64,000 nucleotides of DNA from Lumbricus terrestris (GCA_949752735.1 OX457038.1:20820012-20884011), one strand, 5' to 3'. Counted from the first letter of the stretch, positions 34,080 through 46,046 are shown. Made by a program: numbers and translations. The notes: a model not told the origin generated them from the letters alone.

Positions 34080-35896
34080 ATCAGACAATCAATCAGGGAC
34101 CAAAGCTGCAGCAGCAATTGACAAACGTATTGCTCAGATTTCGTAAGAATCCAATAGCATTGGTGTGTGATGTTGCCGAGATGTATCTTCGAGTTGAGAT
34201 AGCCAGGAAGGACCGCTCATACTTCAGATTCTTGTGGCGCGATATGGAGAGCAGCAAAGATCCAGTCATTTATGAATTCACACGTGTTGTGTTTGGTGTG
34301 AATTGTTCGCCATTCCTCGCACAGCTTGTTGTTCAAGAACATGCTAGAAAACTAGGTGATCAGTTTCCATTAGCTGCAGAGACTATATTAAACGCAACAT
34401 ACATGGATGACAGTATGGATTCTGTGGACTCTGTTAAAGCGGGAGTGGAATTATATCGACAGATGTCGGAGTTGCTGGGACTAGCAGATATGCATGCTCG
34501 AAAATGGTTGTCAAATTCGGATGAAGTGTTGGAGAACATACCGGTGGCAGACCAGATTACCGAGATGGAGATTGAAGGTGATCAGGTGTACGGAGCTAAG
34601 ACTCTTGGAGTGATTTGGTTATCTCACGTGGATGTATTCACTTTTCGTTTCAAATCATTGGAAGATGGGTTTGTCTGCAGCAAGAGAAATGTATTGAAAA
34701 AGGTCGCATCACTCTTCGATCCATTGGGTTTCTTGGCTCCATACATTGTGCGGGCCAAGATGTTGTTGCAAAAGATGTGGTCATGTGGATTAGATTGGGA
34801 TCAACCATTGGATGTAGAACTAAAAACAGAAGTAATGGATTGGTTTTCAGAGCTGGGCGATTTTAGCAAAATTGAAATTCCAAGATGTATTCGTTTACCG
34901 ACTGAAAAGCTGTTGTCAATGTCTCTGCACGTCTTTGCTGATGCATCCACTGAGGCTTATGGTGCAGTGGCATATGCGAGATGTGTTTACGACAGTGGTC
35001 ACTTGTCAAGCCGATTCGTATGCTCAAAGACAAAGGTGTCTCCATTGGCTTCAACCAGTATTCCACGCCTGGAATTAATGGCAGCTGTGTTAGCACTTCG
35101 CATGGGAACAAACATTGCGATTCCACTTGATATAAAACAGTCCAGCATTAACTTCTGGAGTGATAGCATGAATGTATTACACTGGATCAGAGGTCGGAGT
35201 AGAGCGTACAAGCCATTTGTAGCAAACAGAATTGGAGAAATTCAAATTTCAACCAATCCAGACCAATGGAGACATATTCGATCGGAACAAAATCCAGCTG
35301 ACTTGGCTTCACGAGGATTGACAGCTTCACGTCTCATCAACGAAACCTTGTGGTGGAATGGTCCAGCGTTCTTGCAAACCTCTGAAGACAGCTGGCCTAT
35401 TTGTCCAATTGAGCCAGTCAATGATTCATCGTGCGAGAAAAGGAAAATTGATCGTCACAGAGACTCAACATCGACGTTCCTAACCAGCAACAGTTCAGTA
35501 GATGATTTGGAAAACATTCTAAATCCGGACAAATTCTCAGACTGGAGACGGTTAGTACGAGTCCAATCGTGGGTTCTACGGTTCAGCAACAACTGTAACT
35601 TGTTAAAGCAGGAAAGAATTCGAGGAGAACTGCAATGTGAAGAAATCAAAGATTCAGAAATCCTTTTGATTAAAAACTGTCAAAAGAAGGACTTTCAAGT
35701 CGGAGATGTAGTTTTGGTTGTGAACTCAGATACAGCTAGAGGACGTTGGCCTTTAGGAAGAATAGTTTCTGTTCATCCAGGACGTGATGGACATGTGCGA
35801 GTGGTCAATGTTCGCATTGGAGAGACTGTATTTACACGACCCATTAACTCTTTATGTCCACTTGAATTTGCTGATGAAGGCAATTGTGATGCCTGA
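33947..35896 (+). CDS. BEL/Pao RT-RNase H and pol C-terminal domain (frame 2)
   Basis: The RT palm follows a WYLPHFPVVR block. RIVFDASA and the catalytic YMDD (residues about 152-155 from 33947) are intact. RNase H shows D332 (FADAS), E376 (LELMAA) and D406 (FWSDS) with a downstream RHIRSEQNPADLASRG block. After LIKNCQKKDF (about 580) the frame passes straight into QVGDVVLV and RGRWPLGRI, the C-terminal domain that normally follows the integrase core. The integrase zinc-binding motif and DDE catalytic region are therefore absent, a deletion that kept the frame, judged several hundred codons by comparison with the usual BEL/Pao layout. It stops at TGA 35896. Confidence 0.9.
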   Translation: METSNKNEKHCWYLPHFPVVRADKATTKTRIVFDASANYKGESLNQTINQGPKLQQQLTNVLLRFRKNPIALVCDVAEMYLRVEIARKDRSYFRFLWRDMESSKDPVIYEFTRVVFGVNCSPFLAQLVVQEHARKLGDQFPLAAETILNATYMDDSMDSVDSVKAGVELYRQMSELLGLADMHARKWLSNSDEVLENIPVADQITEMEIEGDQVYGAKTLGVIWLSHVDVFTFRFKSLEDGFVCSKRNVLKKVASLFDPLGFLAPYIVRAKMLLQKMWSCGLDWDQPLDVELKTEVMDWFSELGDFSKIEIPRCIRLPTEKLLSMSLHVFADASTEAYGAVAYARCVYDSGHLSSRFVCSKTKVSPLASTSIPRLELMAAVLALRMGTNIAIPLDIKQSSINFWSDSMNVLHWIRGRSRAYKPFVANRIGEIQISTNPDQWRHIRSEQNPADLASRGLTASRLINETLWWNGPAFLQTSEDSWPICPIEPVNDSSCEKRKIDRHRDSTSTFLTSNSSVDDLENILNPDKFSDWRRLVRVQSWVLRFSNNCNLLKQERIRGELQCEEIKDSEILLIKNCQKKDFQVGDVVLVVNSDTARGRWPLGRIVSVHPGRDGHVRVVNVRIGETVFTRPINSLCPLEFADEGNCDA

Positions 35897-36033
35897 ATTT
35901 ATTGTTAACACAAAATGATTTTAGTTGATATAATGATATTTCAGAATTAAGTCGTAGACAGTGCATCGTTTATTATCAGTAACAACAATGACTATAGTTG
36001 ATAGGTGATGCTTACGCATCACAAAGGGGAGAA

Positions 36034-36239
36034 TGTTCAGAAGACTTTAATTTTGCATTTTAACTTAGCAACGTTAGGTTTTAATTTCAGCACATTATGT
36101 GACGTCATCGTTGATGTACTCCGGATATAGCAGCTCCTTGTTTTTTCGTTCGCTATTTTAAGCAGTCACGTTTCCGAATGTTTCAATAAATGTTGTAAAA
36201 TCAAATCGAATCGCATGGGCCTAAACGATCGTTAGAACA
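36034..36239 (+). repeat. 3' LTR
   Basis: 206 bp, identical by eye to the 5' LTR, preceded by the purine run ending at 36033 and followed by the target duplication CATGT. Confidence 0.95.
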
Positions 36240-36415
36240 CATGTTTTACAAGAAACAGCATAAAAAGTTCTTTGTTCAGGAGTTAACCGACTTCATCACA
36301 GAACAGCGGTGTGAATGTACCTCGAAATGCCACTGCGTTAATTCTTTGCGTACAAATTGAGAGGCGTTGGAAAAGGTGCGTTGTTTCGAGTGGGTTTCCC
36401 GTTACAACTTACAAA

Positions 36416-37694
36416 TAGACCTGGGAGTCGACCCCAATAAGTCGACCCCAGTCGACTTGGTCATCCCAAGTCGGGTCGAGTCGTTTCTGTTCACCGCAAC
36501 TGACCCCAAGTCGAATTTTGTAGAGAGAAGTCACTTGAAGTTGTTTTTACCACAAGTCGACTTAAACCGACTTGAGACACAGACATAGTTAAATTTGTCA
36601 CTTCAAACCAATGATTGTGACAACATTTAAGCAGCTTTTGTTGCCTAGTGTGTTTACAAGAATGAATGAGGCCTTTGCTAAACAGAGACTTAGGCTAGGC
36701 TACTGATTATTTTGCCGATAGGCTATCGTGCAGACTGCCGTCTGCCGATCTATTCATACAGTTTGTAATTTTATGCTTAAACGTCACGCTTAGGCATGCG
36801 CTTAATTAAAACGGTGAAACAAAATGTTACTAAAATATTAGCACGTGTGCTTATCAAGCAATCAGTGAACTTCTAGTGGTCAGTGAATTCGGCGCAAAGA
36901 AAGCTGGATCTACAAGGCCTAAAATAAATCGATTGTTTGGCGCTACTTTAGAGCGCTGCATCTGGAGTTGTCTGCAGACGGAAAAACTATTGTAGGGCCA
37001 ATTGGACACTGAAAGACTCTACTGTCAGTGAGGAGGCCTAGTAGCTGTAGGATGATGCGCTTGCAATGCAATATGCTAAGTTGCGAAATGATGTTAGTGG
37101 CCAAATAATTATGAAAACAGAATTACAAATTAGGCCCATCATAACACGCCATTCAGTGCAACCATGCTGTCCGCGGTCCGCTATTTTATCTTAGACCTTG
37201 CGCTTCTTACAAATTTATTTAATATTAATATTAAAAATTAATAATAATGAGTGTAATCTGAATAATCACAGACAATGGACAAGCTAAAATTCATAGGCCT
37301 AATAATTTGCCGTCGCATTGTCTAGGTTACTAGATGGCCCAAAGCATCACAAAACTATTCAAACTGAAACACAAACAGCTTGAAATGGGCTTAATAACAC
37401 TTTAACAAATTCATGCATCAATTAAGTGATGACGCCTCATTACTCATTTGTAGGCCTATATGAAATTAATGCTTGCAGGAAAATTGGCTTGACTTCTTGC
37501 ATTAGTAGCCGTACGTAGACCTAGGCTAATGGCTATTACCATGTCAGAAGTCGACTTCAAGTCGGAAGTCGGTTGTTTTTCTGCCAAGTCGGGTCAAGTC
37601 GTTTTGACGCCGAGAAGTCGACTTCAAGTCGACCTCAAGTCACTTTAGGGTCAAGTGGGGTCAGATTAGCTGACCAAAGTCACTCCCAGGTCTA
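36416..37694. mobile_element. Non-autonomous hAT element, TIR TAGACCTGGGAGT, perfect 8-bp TSD
   Basis: The left end TAGACCTGGGAGT (36416-36428) and right end ACTCCCAGGTCTA (to 37694) are perfect 13-bp inverted repeats. The flanks are identical 8-mers, CTTACAAA, at 36408-36415 and 37695-37702. Subterminal regions at both ends are packed with the palindromic word AAGTCGACTT and its halves (AAGTCGG, GTCGACC), about 150-200 bp deep on each side. The middle is AT-rich and non-coding. Length is 1279 bp. Confidence 0.88.
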
Positions 37695-37740
37695 CTTACA
37701 AACGCCGGCCTTTTTTAGTTAAAAATTCAATGCCTGATCT

Positions 37741-37749
37741 GTTTATGTC

Positions 37750-37821
<72 letters not shown>

Positions 37822-37822
37822 G
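37741..37822. repeat. (ATT)n microsatellite
   Basis: A nearly perfect ATT tract 3' of the hAT element. Confidence 0.95.
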
Positions 37823-37909
37823 ACAAAGTCATTTACAGGCTAATGTATATGCTCCTTTTGAACATTAGGCTACGTAACGTAGTAATTCAGTCCAAGACCT
37901 CCAGGTGTC

Positions 37910-38013
37910 TTGACTGTTCGAGTCTGCTGTTCTCAAAACCGACAAAGAGTTTTCGATTTGCAGGGCGACTGATAGACGCTGAAGCAGATGGCTGGTCTCG
38001 CGCGTGTCACCTT
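37910..38013 (-). pseudogene. Fragment of RLE-type retroelement tail (copy F)
   Basis: The minus strand encodes KGDTRETSHLLQRLSVALQ, matching the conserved C-terminal block of copies A, B and C (GDVRETSYLFQRLSLTIQ, GDPLETVHLFQQLSICTQ, GDIRETGFLFQSISITIQ). It is cut at 38013, where a LINE fragment of opposite orientation begins. Confidence 0.6.
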
Positions 38014-38262
38014 TACGCTCGGCTGTTAGGGAAGTACTCTTTGTCCCATTTGCTCGTACCTCCATCATGCAGAGTCGTGCTTTTTCTGTGGTTGGCCCAG
38101 TGGTATGGAATGCCCTCCCACTTGAGCTGCGCCTGTTCCCTAGATCACTCTCTGACACATTCTATAAGCACTTAAAAACTGTTCTGTTTGTCCGTACTGG
38201 AGTCGGGAGCGCCTCTGAGTAGTTTCCTTGAAGAGGCGCTATATAAATACTTGAATGAATGA
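38014..38262 (+). pseudogene. CR1/L2-like LINE 3' end
   Basis: The frame to 38222 encodes PLRSAVREVLFVPFARTS, then SRAFSVVGPVVWNALPLELR and a HLKTVLF block. This is the typical C-terminal end of CR1/L2-type RT proteins, finishing GSASE-stop. The 3' end GTCCGTACTGGAGTCGGGAG...GAGGCGCTATATAAATA with tail TGAATGAATG and then ATT units matches the 3' part of the SINEs at 12926 and 54636. RT catalytic blocks are missing. Confidence 0.75.
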
Positions 38263-38420
38263 AATTATTATTATTATTATTATTACTATTATTAAATATT
38301 ATTATTATAAAAGTCAAACTATTGTTATTATGGAAATGCTAGCCCTCTTCCAAATCGGGCATAGGGTTAGCGAGAGAACCCGTGATTTATTATTGTTATC
38401 ATTATTATTATTTATTATCA

Positions 38421-38486
<66 letters not shown>

Positions 38487-38629
38487 AATCATCATTTATT
38501 TCCGTATCAAACTGTGCAACACTAATTGGCTGTGCGTGATGAACAGTGAACGCCTGACAAACACAGGCATAATGTGCTAATTGTTTCCTACAGCTAAAAC
38601 TATTATTATTATTATTATTATTATTATTT
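38263..38629. repeat. ATT microsatellites flanking a short unique segment
   Basis: ATT tracts at about 38265-38300, 38395-38485 and 38599-38629, separated by non-repetitive pieces with no recognised function. Confidence 0.85.
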
Positions 38630-38690
38630 ATTTTTTTTTAAATTTGCCCCGAGATATTTAGGATCCTTCAGGGACTACATTGCTAAATGA
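38630..38690 (-). mobile_element. 3'-terminal fragment of RLE-type retroelement (copy E)
   Basis: The minus strand reads GTCCCTGAAGGATCCTAAAT then ATCTCGGGGCAAATTTAAAA, the terminal hairpin and A-rich tail of copies A, B and D with a few changes. Part of the stem is kept by G-U wobble. ATT/TAA microsatellite lies on both sides, so only the last 60 bp or so of the element remain inside the repeat. Confidence 0.65.
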
Positions 38691-38694
38691 TATT

Positions 38695-38720
38695 AATATT
38701 ATTATTATTATTATTATTAC

Positions 38721-38783
<63 letters not shown>

Positions 38784-38812
38784 TACTACTACTACTACTA
38801 TTATTGCAGATC
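38695..38812. repeat. (ATT)n then (ACT)n microsatellite
   Basis: Long ATT tract ending in five ACT units. Confidence 0.95.
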
Positions 38813-40881
38813 GTAGGTGACAATAGAAAAGAGTCTGATCACCATACAGAATACGAACCACTCACCTCGACCGACCGACCTAACCCAAAATGGTGACCCC
38901 TCACTTAACCCATGCAGTTGTAGACCACAGAACAACGCAATTCGCCTTTCTAATTCATCATTTTATATCGGTCAATTATTACGCTTGCTCCAGCTTTTTT
39001 GGTGGATAACATGGAACTTAGTTAAACAGTAAACCTATAGATGACATTGTGCAATAATAATCATATAATATTATATACTACACATGTGTGCTATGAACAG
39101 GAAATATGCAACGCAAAGATATTCATCTTAAAATTATTCAGGCATACCATGTATGCGATATATGTGCACATAGGTTTCTTTGTAAGCAGCGTGTTTACTA
39201 GTCAAAGACATCGAGAGTGGCCAACGACTGCAGGCGCTGACATTTAATGCACGCCACCACCGCCGCCGCCGCAGCCGCCGCCACTGCAGCAGCACAGGTG
39301 TGTCCATTAACTGGGTCGTCCATCATCTCCGACCAACTTCCTTGCTAGAATTATTTTCATGTGTTCGTCTCTTTTGCGCCTCATTCGCACTTCAAGCGCC
39401 GCAGCCACCGCCGTCTTAAGGCATTAACATCCACACTGGACTGCCGTCTTTACTTCTCCTCATTTCCTCTTTTGTTCCTTTGCAAAACACATTTCGTCAT
39501 TGGTTTTCTAGGTATCTCGCCACGTTCAGAGACACGGTCGCCCATCTGTATACAATATACATGTATATACGTATTCATCCGATACATGTATACTTGTATA
39601 CATGTATACTTGTATACTTGTATACTTGTATACTTGTATACTTGCATAGAGCATCCAAATGACGTATGACTGCAGGCGAAACACGAATGTCGTCAGTTGT
39701 AGTAAAGCGAGTGTTGAAGATGGAAAAACACTTGCTGGAGTCTGTATATTATAGGCGTAGGCTACAGGTCTATAACCTTTAAGGTTAAGCAAGTATTGAT
39801 GGATACAGACTTTTTAGTCCGTAGGCCTACTCAGTCTTCGCTATATCTGTCTGTTACACTCATTTGTACGTCTATGTAGGTCTATCAGGCGTGCAACACA
39901 AGCTACCACCTACCAGTATGCCCTATACATACAACACAGAAAATTCAACCTCTCAACCGTTAGCCTTCAATAATGTTTTTTGTGTAGATCTACATCATTT
40001 GAAGTAAATCGTAGGTTTTTAAAAATATAGACTTTGTGTCATCACAGGTTATATGAGGAAAAAATAAAATTGCATAATCTATTCAATCAATTTTTCAAAA
40101 TCAAGATTCCATAAAATAATTATTTAATACTTCCAACGATATAAACATTTTTAGAGTACTAATATGGATTGCATTTTGTTTTGTGACTTTGTCAATGGTA
40201 CAATGTAGTATATAAGAATTAACAGTGAGTATTTAGAAAGTTTCTGTATCGTCATAAGTTAAAGATACTGACGATGATACCGAAGACTCATCGCCGAATG
40301 TCAGGGACTTTATTGCTAGTAGAAGTTATGCGCACCGTCAGTTGCTTTAAAGAATCCAATGGGTCTTTGAAAACTTTCTTGTCTGATTCCTGCACCTTAT
40401 GTTTAGACAATGTGAGTTTGCCACTGTCTGATAATAATAATAATAATGTAACAATCATAGATTTGTGGTGAAAGAATAGCATGGCAGTGATGACTGCGTA
40501 ATAGACAGAAATGGACTGAATGAGCTTTGGAATAACTATTGTGCCGTTCAAATTTTAATCTTGATTATTTAAAAAGATCTTATATACGTAAGCAGGAGAA
40601 GATGATGAGTGAGCGTAGAAATCGGAAGGCTTCAAGTGCAAGTGCAGAAGTCGAGAGACATTGACTTATCAGAGATTATCCATTCGTATATCAGTCGATT
40701 CCCGTGTATGCTTAATCGAACAGTGCACTGTCTTAGTACCATTATTTTGTTTGTCCCGGACCATTGATTCGATGCTTGGTTCTGGTCAACTGACAATCTC
40801 TTGGATTAAATGGATGCGAGAAATCATTGCCTGCTCAACTGGTCGCCATGAGATATTGCTAAAGACCGACCGACTCCAAGA
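38813..40881. other. Intergenic; GCC/CAG-rich patch and TATACTTG repeat
   Basis: 39250-39296 is a CpG-rich GCC/CAC/CAG run. 39590-39645 is an 8-bp tandem TATACTTG/TATACATG repeat. No gene recognised; open frames are short and lack motifs. Confidence 0.5.
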
Positions 40882-40961
40882 GTCTTGAAGAAGAAGAAGA
40901 AGAAGAAGAAGAAGAAGAAGAAGAAGATGAAGAAGAAGAAGAAGAAGAAGAAGAAGAAGAA

Positions 40962-41005
<44 letters not shown>

Positions 41006-41012
41006 AGAAGAA

Positions 41013-41050
<38 letters not shown>

Positions 41051-41055
41051 GGAAG
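40882..41055. repeat. AAG/GAG purine microsatellite
   Basis: GAA units grading into GAGGAA mixtures. The purine/pyrimidine strand asymmetry could support triplex DNA. Confidence 0.95.
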
Positions 41056-41577
41056 CAGGCGTTGTCTCCATCGATGACCTTCGATGACCTTTGTCTGGTC
41101 GGACCAACGATAATTAAGGACGAAGAGCAATGAACCGACAGCTCGTCTCAACCATGAAGTCGTCTATCTGTTCTAGAAGAACTCCAATTCTTCTCTTGTT
41201 TCTGATTTAATCTCTGCTTCAATGCTCTATTGTCTACATGTATGTCGGAGGCCAATTCAATACATATACATGCATGCAGCGCCGACCACTCTGTTCTGAT
41301 TACGTATATATTCTGTGTCTGTTATTCTGTATCTGCAGCACGATGCTTTAGCACTCTAGAAACGATTCTCTCATCGTTTCTCCAGTCGCTGTTAGTATAC
41401 GCTGTTGCTATTAAAGTGCTACTAAGTCTCTTTGTCTTCATCGTTTCATTTCTTTCGCTATTCATCTGTAGTCAAAGACATCCGTCCGAATGCAGTCGGT
41501 CACCTTTCGTCTCATCTCGATTCGTCTCCCCCTCATCCTTCCTATTCTTTCCTCTCGTTCCATCGTCTCCACTGGCC

Positions 41578-41822
41578 TCCTCTTCTCTTCTCTTTTCTTC
41601 TCTTTTCTTCTCTTCTCTTCTCTTTTCTTCTCTTTTCTTCTCTTCTCTTCTTTTTTCTTCTCTTCTCTTTTCTTCTCTTCTCTTTTCTTCTCTTCTCTGT
41701 TCTTCTCTTCTCTGTTCTTCTCTGCTCTTTCCTTATTTTCTCTTTCCTTCTCTTCTCTTTTCTTTTCTTCTATTTTCTTCTCTTTCTCCTTCTTTTCCCT
41801 TCTCTGCTCTTCTCTTCTATTT
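41578..41822. repeat. TCTTT/TCTTC pyrimidine tract
   Basis: Irregular iteration of TTCTCTTCTC and TTTTCTTCTC over about 240 bp. Ser/Phe/Leu-rich frames are artefacts. Confidence 0.93.
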
Positions 41823-41951
41823 TTCTTCATTTATTCCCTGCTGCAACCAATCATCTGTAGCTGGTTCTTACGCTTGTCTTTGATGTATGCATTGTCTTCT
41901 ACGTCGACTGAGAGAAGAACGAATTCAAATCCACTCTGACAAGATTGGTCC

Positions 41952-42001
41952 TATATATATACATATATATGTGTATATATATATTATATATACATATATA
42001 T

Positions 42002-42035
<34 letters not shown>
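41952..42035. repeat. TA-rich microsatellite
   Basis: Alternating TATA/CATATA runs with several self-complementary halves. Confidence 0.9.
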
Positions 42036-42154
42036 AGCCGACCAACACGAGTCTCACAATGCCTTGCTGCTATAGAACAGATGTTGAAGCTTTCTCCCTA
42101 AAAGTCTTTTCCGGAATACAAAATATTTCCCAGAAGAAGGACAGCGAACCACAC

Positions 42155-42262
42155 ATGCATAGTTGTAAACATGCATACATGCATAGTTGCATACATGCAT
42201 ACCTGCATACATGCAAACAATCAATCATGCATGCATACATGCATACATGCATACATGTGCGA
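42155..42262. repeat. CATGCATA degenerate repeat
   Basis: Irregular iteration of CATGCATA/CATGCATAGTTG words. Confidence 0.85.
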
Positions 42263-44700
42263 TAGTGCGACTGTGCGCGCATGCACTAACGCTGACAAAC
42301 ACACATATCCATGTTGATACAATTTGCATGCACGTGCACAGCACAACAGATTGCTGATCAACTCGGATGCATTTCGAGCCAACAGCGGCTACTTGTAATT
42401 GCAAATGAAGATTTGTGCAGCGCCACTCACGTATTCAGAGGCGCGTCAGACCCAAGTCACAACCAGTAACACAAAAAGACAGGCTTCAGGCGATTCTGAA
42501 ATGAGAAGATGGCGACTGAGGAGTTGAAACCGCAATTCCTGCGGAAGATGGTTTCAGTTAAAAGTTTCGACATCTATGTAAGACATAGACATAGGCTACA
42601 AGGCGCTGTATAGTTCTTCTCCAATAACCCAGCAAAAATAATGATGGTTATGGAAACAAGAAATAGGCGACAGAAGCTTAGCTATTGAATAACTTCAAGG
42701 GATAAATCTATATGCATCTGTTCATAAGAATGCAGATCAATTGCGGGGTAGCAAGGCGCTATAGATCTATTATGGTAATGTAAGGAATGATGATAATCAA
42801 TCATTAATCTAATCTTTTTCCTTTTCTTAGATTTGCATCTATGATAATTATGTCCTAATAAAACCTGGCATTGTACATAAAGCTTCCGAATTCATAGCAG
42901 TCGTATGCTGTCAATTTGTCAAATGAAAAATAAATCTCCATATTAAAGAGACTAGTTATAGACGTAGGCCTATATATGAAAAATATGGTCTGCATTTTAT
43001 TGCAAAATGTTGTGCAGTTAGTAGGATAGGCACAGAGAATATGCAGACCCCTAAAAGTTTTCGTCTGTCACCAGTAGATCTGCATTTGCATTCTGTGTTC
43101 AGTGTTCAGCGTCTTTGGAAAAACTTTCGACCGTAAGTATGTAAGTAGAAATCAACGACAGAGACCTTGTTCTGTTCAGAGTGAAGCGAGGAAAGTTTCT
43201 TTTGCATGATTAATTAAATAGTCAGTGTGAGTCTCTACAGATGCAAACTCTCCGGAAGCAATAAAGAAACTTGTGAAAATTGCACCGAGTCAACTGTCAT
43301 CGTGGCAATATGCTTGGACAGCCTTATTGTGCTTTCATTAGATGAACTGATTGATAAATGCATCACGTGGCATAGACAAGCTGGTAGCTTAGCCGGCTGT
43401 TGATTCATTAACTGTCGTGTATGGGATGCTTCGGCTAGACCATGTCTATTTCCAATCAACAATTTGCTATAACTTTCTTGCCTGTGGATTGCTTTTATGC
43501 TTCCATAAACAAGCTGTTGAATGCACTTTTCTTGATGCATCATACTCCGGTGGATGATTGATTGATTGAGCGCTGCTTGTAACAACGTGCAGAGCTAGTG
43601 CACCGTCGAATTCTCCTCGCGTCTCTCCTATGACATCCACTGTGCACAGCACTTAGGCTACTGCAGCGCATGATTCCCATACAGAACAGTATACATGTAC
43701 ATGTAGTTCAGCAAAATTGAAGAAAGAAGCAACATCCTATCTCCATACTATAACTAATGCATTGGCTGTAGACCCTATCCATGTATAGTACAAGTATAGC
43801 CACATGGAGGTTATACGATTAACATTAATTATTGTGCAGCGTATAGTTAAACGTTAAGTTTGGTAGCCAGTTTTCGTTTCAGGATCAAAGCATCACTTTG
43901 TAGGGCATGGCATCCTGTGAGCGCACACACTTTATGTCTGATAACTACACGTGATATTATGTAATAAGGAGAGTCCGTTCACTCAATTCACTCATACATC
44001 TAATTCATCTCTGATTGAATTTTCTAGTGTAAAGAATGGCCAGCATACATTTGCAAATAAACAATAAATAAATAGATAAATAAATAAAATAAAACATGCA
44101 GGTTCTATTATAGTCGAATCTTCCTGTTAGACGGAGGACTGCGTGGTAAGCCTACGTTTGGCAAATGTGCAATTAATTATTCGTAGATTCCAGATGCACA
44201 AAATCGGTGAAGAGGAGCTTACCTTTTTGTCTATAGTCTAAGCCTCGCACCAGGGCAGTAAAAACTAGACGAAATAAATCTTAACGCTGATCAAAAGGAT
44301 CATAGAAGGATCAGAAGATATTAGGAGAAGGCAAAGGTATTGGCGAAGATATTGCATTAGGGAATGACTTTTAAAAAGAACGGACAATCATCTAAGTTTC
44401 GGATGGACAGAAGGACAGCAAGTCGATAAGAGCCGTCAAATAAAATATAATTTCCAGGAAAGTAAGGATGCCATATATATCTGAGAAGAAATCTGCCTTT
44501 TCAAGCATGGCGCCAAATCATTACGCATGACATTGGTGGGGGGGGGAGGGCGGGGGAGAAGAGAGATAGAAAGAATTTTTGTCCATCGTAGAAGAACATA
44601 AAATGTGATAATGTGAGCGAACAGAAAGCAGTGCAGAGAAATACTAAATCGTCTGTCCTTTACGAAGTCAAACAGCACATCATCATAATAGAAACATGGT
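42263..44700. other. Intergenic, nothing recognised
   Basis: No coding homology, TIR or long tandem repeat seen. A G-run (GGGGGGGGAGGGCGGGGG) lies near 44538-44556. Confidence 0.45.
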
Positions 44701-46046
44701 CATAACACCCTATTGACACCGCACAACAGTGGCAACACCCAATCCACACCATACAACAGTGGCAACACCCAATCTACACCATACAACAGTGGTAACATCC
44801 AATCCACACCACACAAACGTGACAACACCCAATTAATCCACACCATACAACAGTGGCAACACCCAATCCACACCGCACAACAGTGGTAACACCCAATTCA
44901 CACCGCACAACAGTAGCAACACCCAATCCACACCACACAACAGTGGTAACACCTAATCCACACCACACAACCGTGGCAACACCCAATACACACCATACAA
45001 CAGTGGCAACACCCAATCCACACCGCACAACCGTGGCAACACCCAATCCACACCATACAACAGTGGCAACACCCAATCCACACCGCACAACAGTGGTAAC
45101 ACCCAATCCACACCACACAACCGTGGCAACACCCAATCCACACCACACAACAGTGGTAACACCCAATCCACACCACACAACCGTGGCAACACCCAATCCA
45201 CACCACACAACAGTGGCAACACCCAATCCACACCGCACAACAGTGGTAACACCCAATCCACACCACACAACAGTAGCAACACCCAATCCACACCGCACAA
45301 CAGTGGTAACACCCAATCCACACCACACAACCGTGGCAACACCCAATCCACACCACACAACCGTGGCAACACCCAATCCACACCACACAACCGTGGCAAC
45401 ACCCAATCCACACCGCACAACAGTGGTAACACCCAATCCACACCACACAACCGTGGCAACACCCAATCCACACCACACAACAGTGGTAACACCCAATCCA
45501 CACCACACAACCGTGGCAACACCCAATCCACACCACACAACAGTGGCAACACCCAATCCACACCGCACAACAGTGGTAACACCCAATCCACACCACACAA
45601 CAGTAGCAACACCCAATCCACACCGCACAACAGTGGTAACACCCAATCCACACCACACAACCGTGGCAACACCCAATCCACACCACACAACCGTGGCAAC
45701 ACCCAATTCACACCGCACAACAGTGGCAACACTCAATCCACACCACACAACAGTTTCAACACCCAATTCACACCGCACAACAGTGGCAACACCCAATCCA
45801 CACCACACAACAGTGGCAACACTCAATCCACACCGCACAACAGTGGCAACACCAAATCCACACCGCACAACAGTGGCAACACTCAATCCACACTGCACAA
45901 CAGTGGCAACACCAAATCCACACCATACAACAGTTTCAACACCCAATCCACACCATACAACAGTGGCAACACCCAATCCACACCACACAACAGTGGCAAC
46001 ACCCAATCCACACCACACAACAGTGGCAACACCCAATCCACACCAT
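44701..46046. repeat. 30-bp minisatellite, about 45 copies, with an 11-mer higher-order repeat
   Basis: The unit is CAGTGGCAACACCCAATCCA plus CACCACACAA. Variants differ at a few positions (CAG/CCG, GGC/GGT/AGC, ACAC/GCAC/ATAC). 45061-45390 and 45391-45720 carry the same ordered series of 11 variants with only a few differences, so a 330-bp block was duplicated. The 30-bp unit has no stop in several frames on both strands, which explains the very long open frames (decapeptide TPNPHHTTVA and its antisense); I do not call them genes. Confidence 0.96.

Larger units (their letters stand above)
31222..36239 (+). mobile_element. BEL/Pao-type LTR retrotransposon, integrase core missing
   Basis: The element is bounded by 206-bp LTRs (31222-31427 and 36034-36239), starts TG, ends CA, and is flanked by the 5-bp duplication CATGT (31217-31221 and 36240-36244). 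A primer-binding-site-like TGGTAGCAGAGCGTGG starts at 31432, and a polypurine tract (AAAGGGGAGAA) ends at 36033. Gag, protease, RT and RNase H are recognisable in that order, followed directly by the C-terminal pol domain without the integrase zinc and catalytic regions. The LTRs look identical by eye, implying a recent insertion, yet the coding region has a frameshift and this deletion, so it could only have moved with proteins supplied in trans. Confidence 0.95.
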
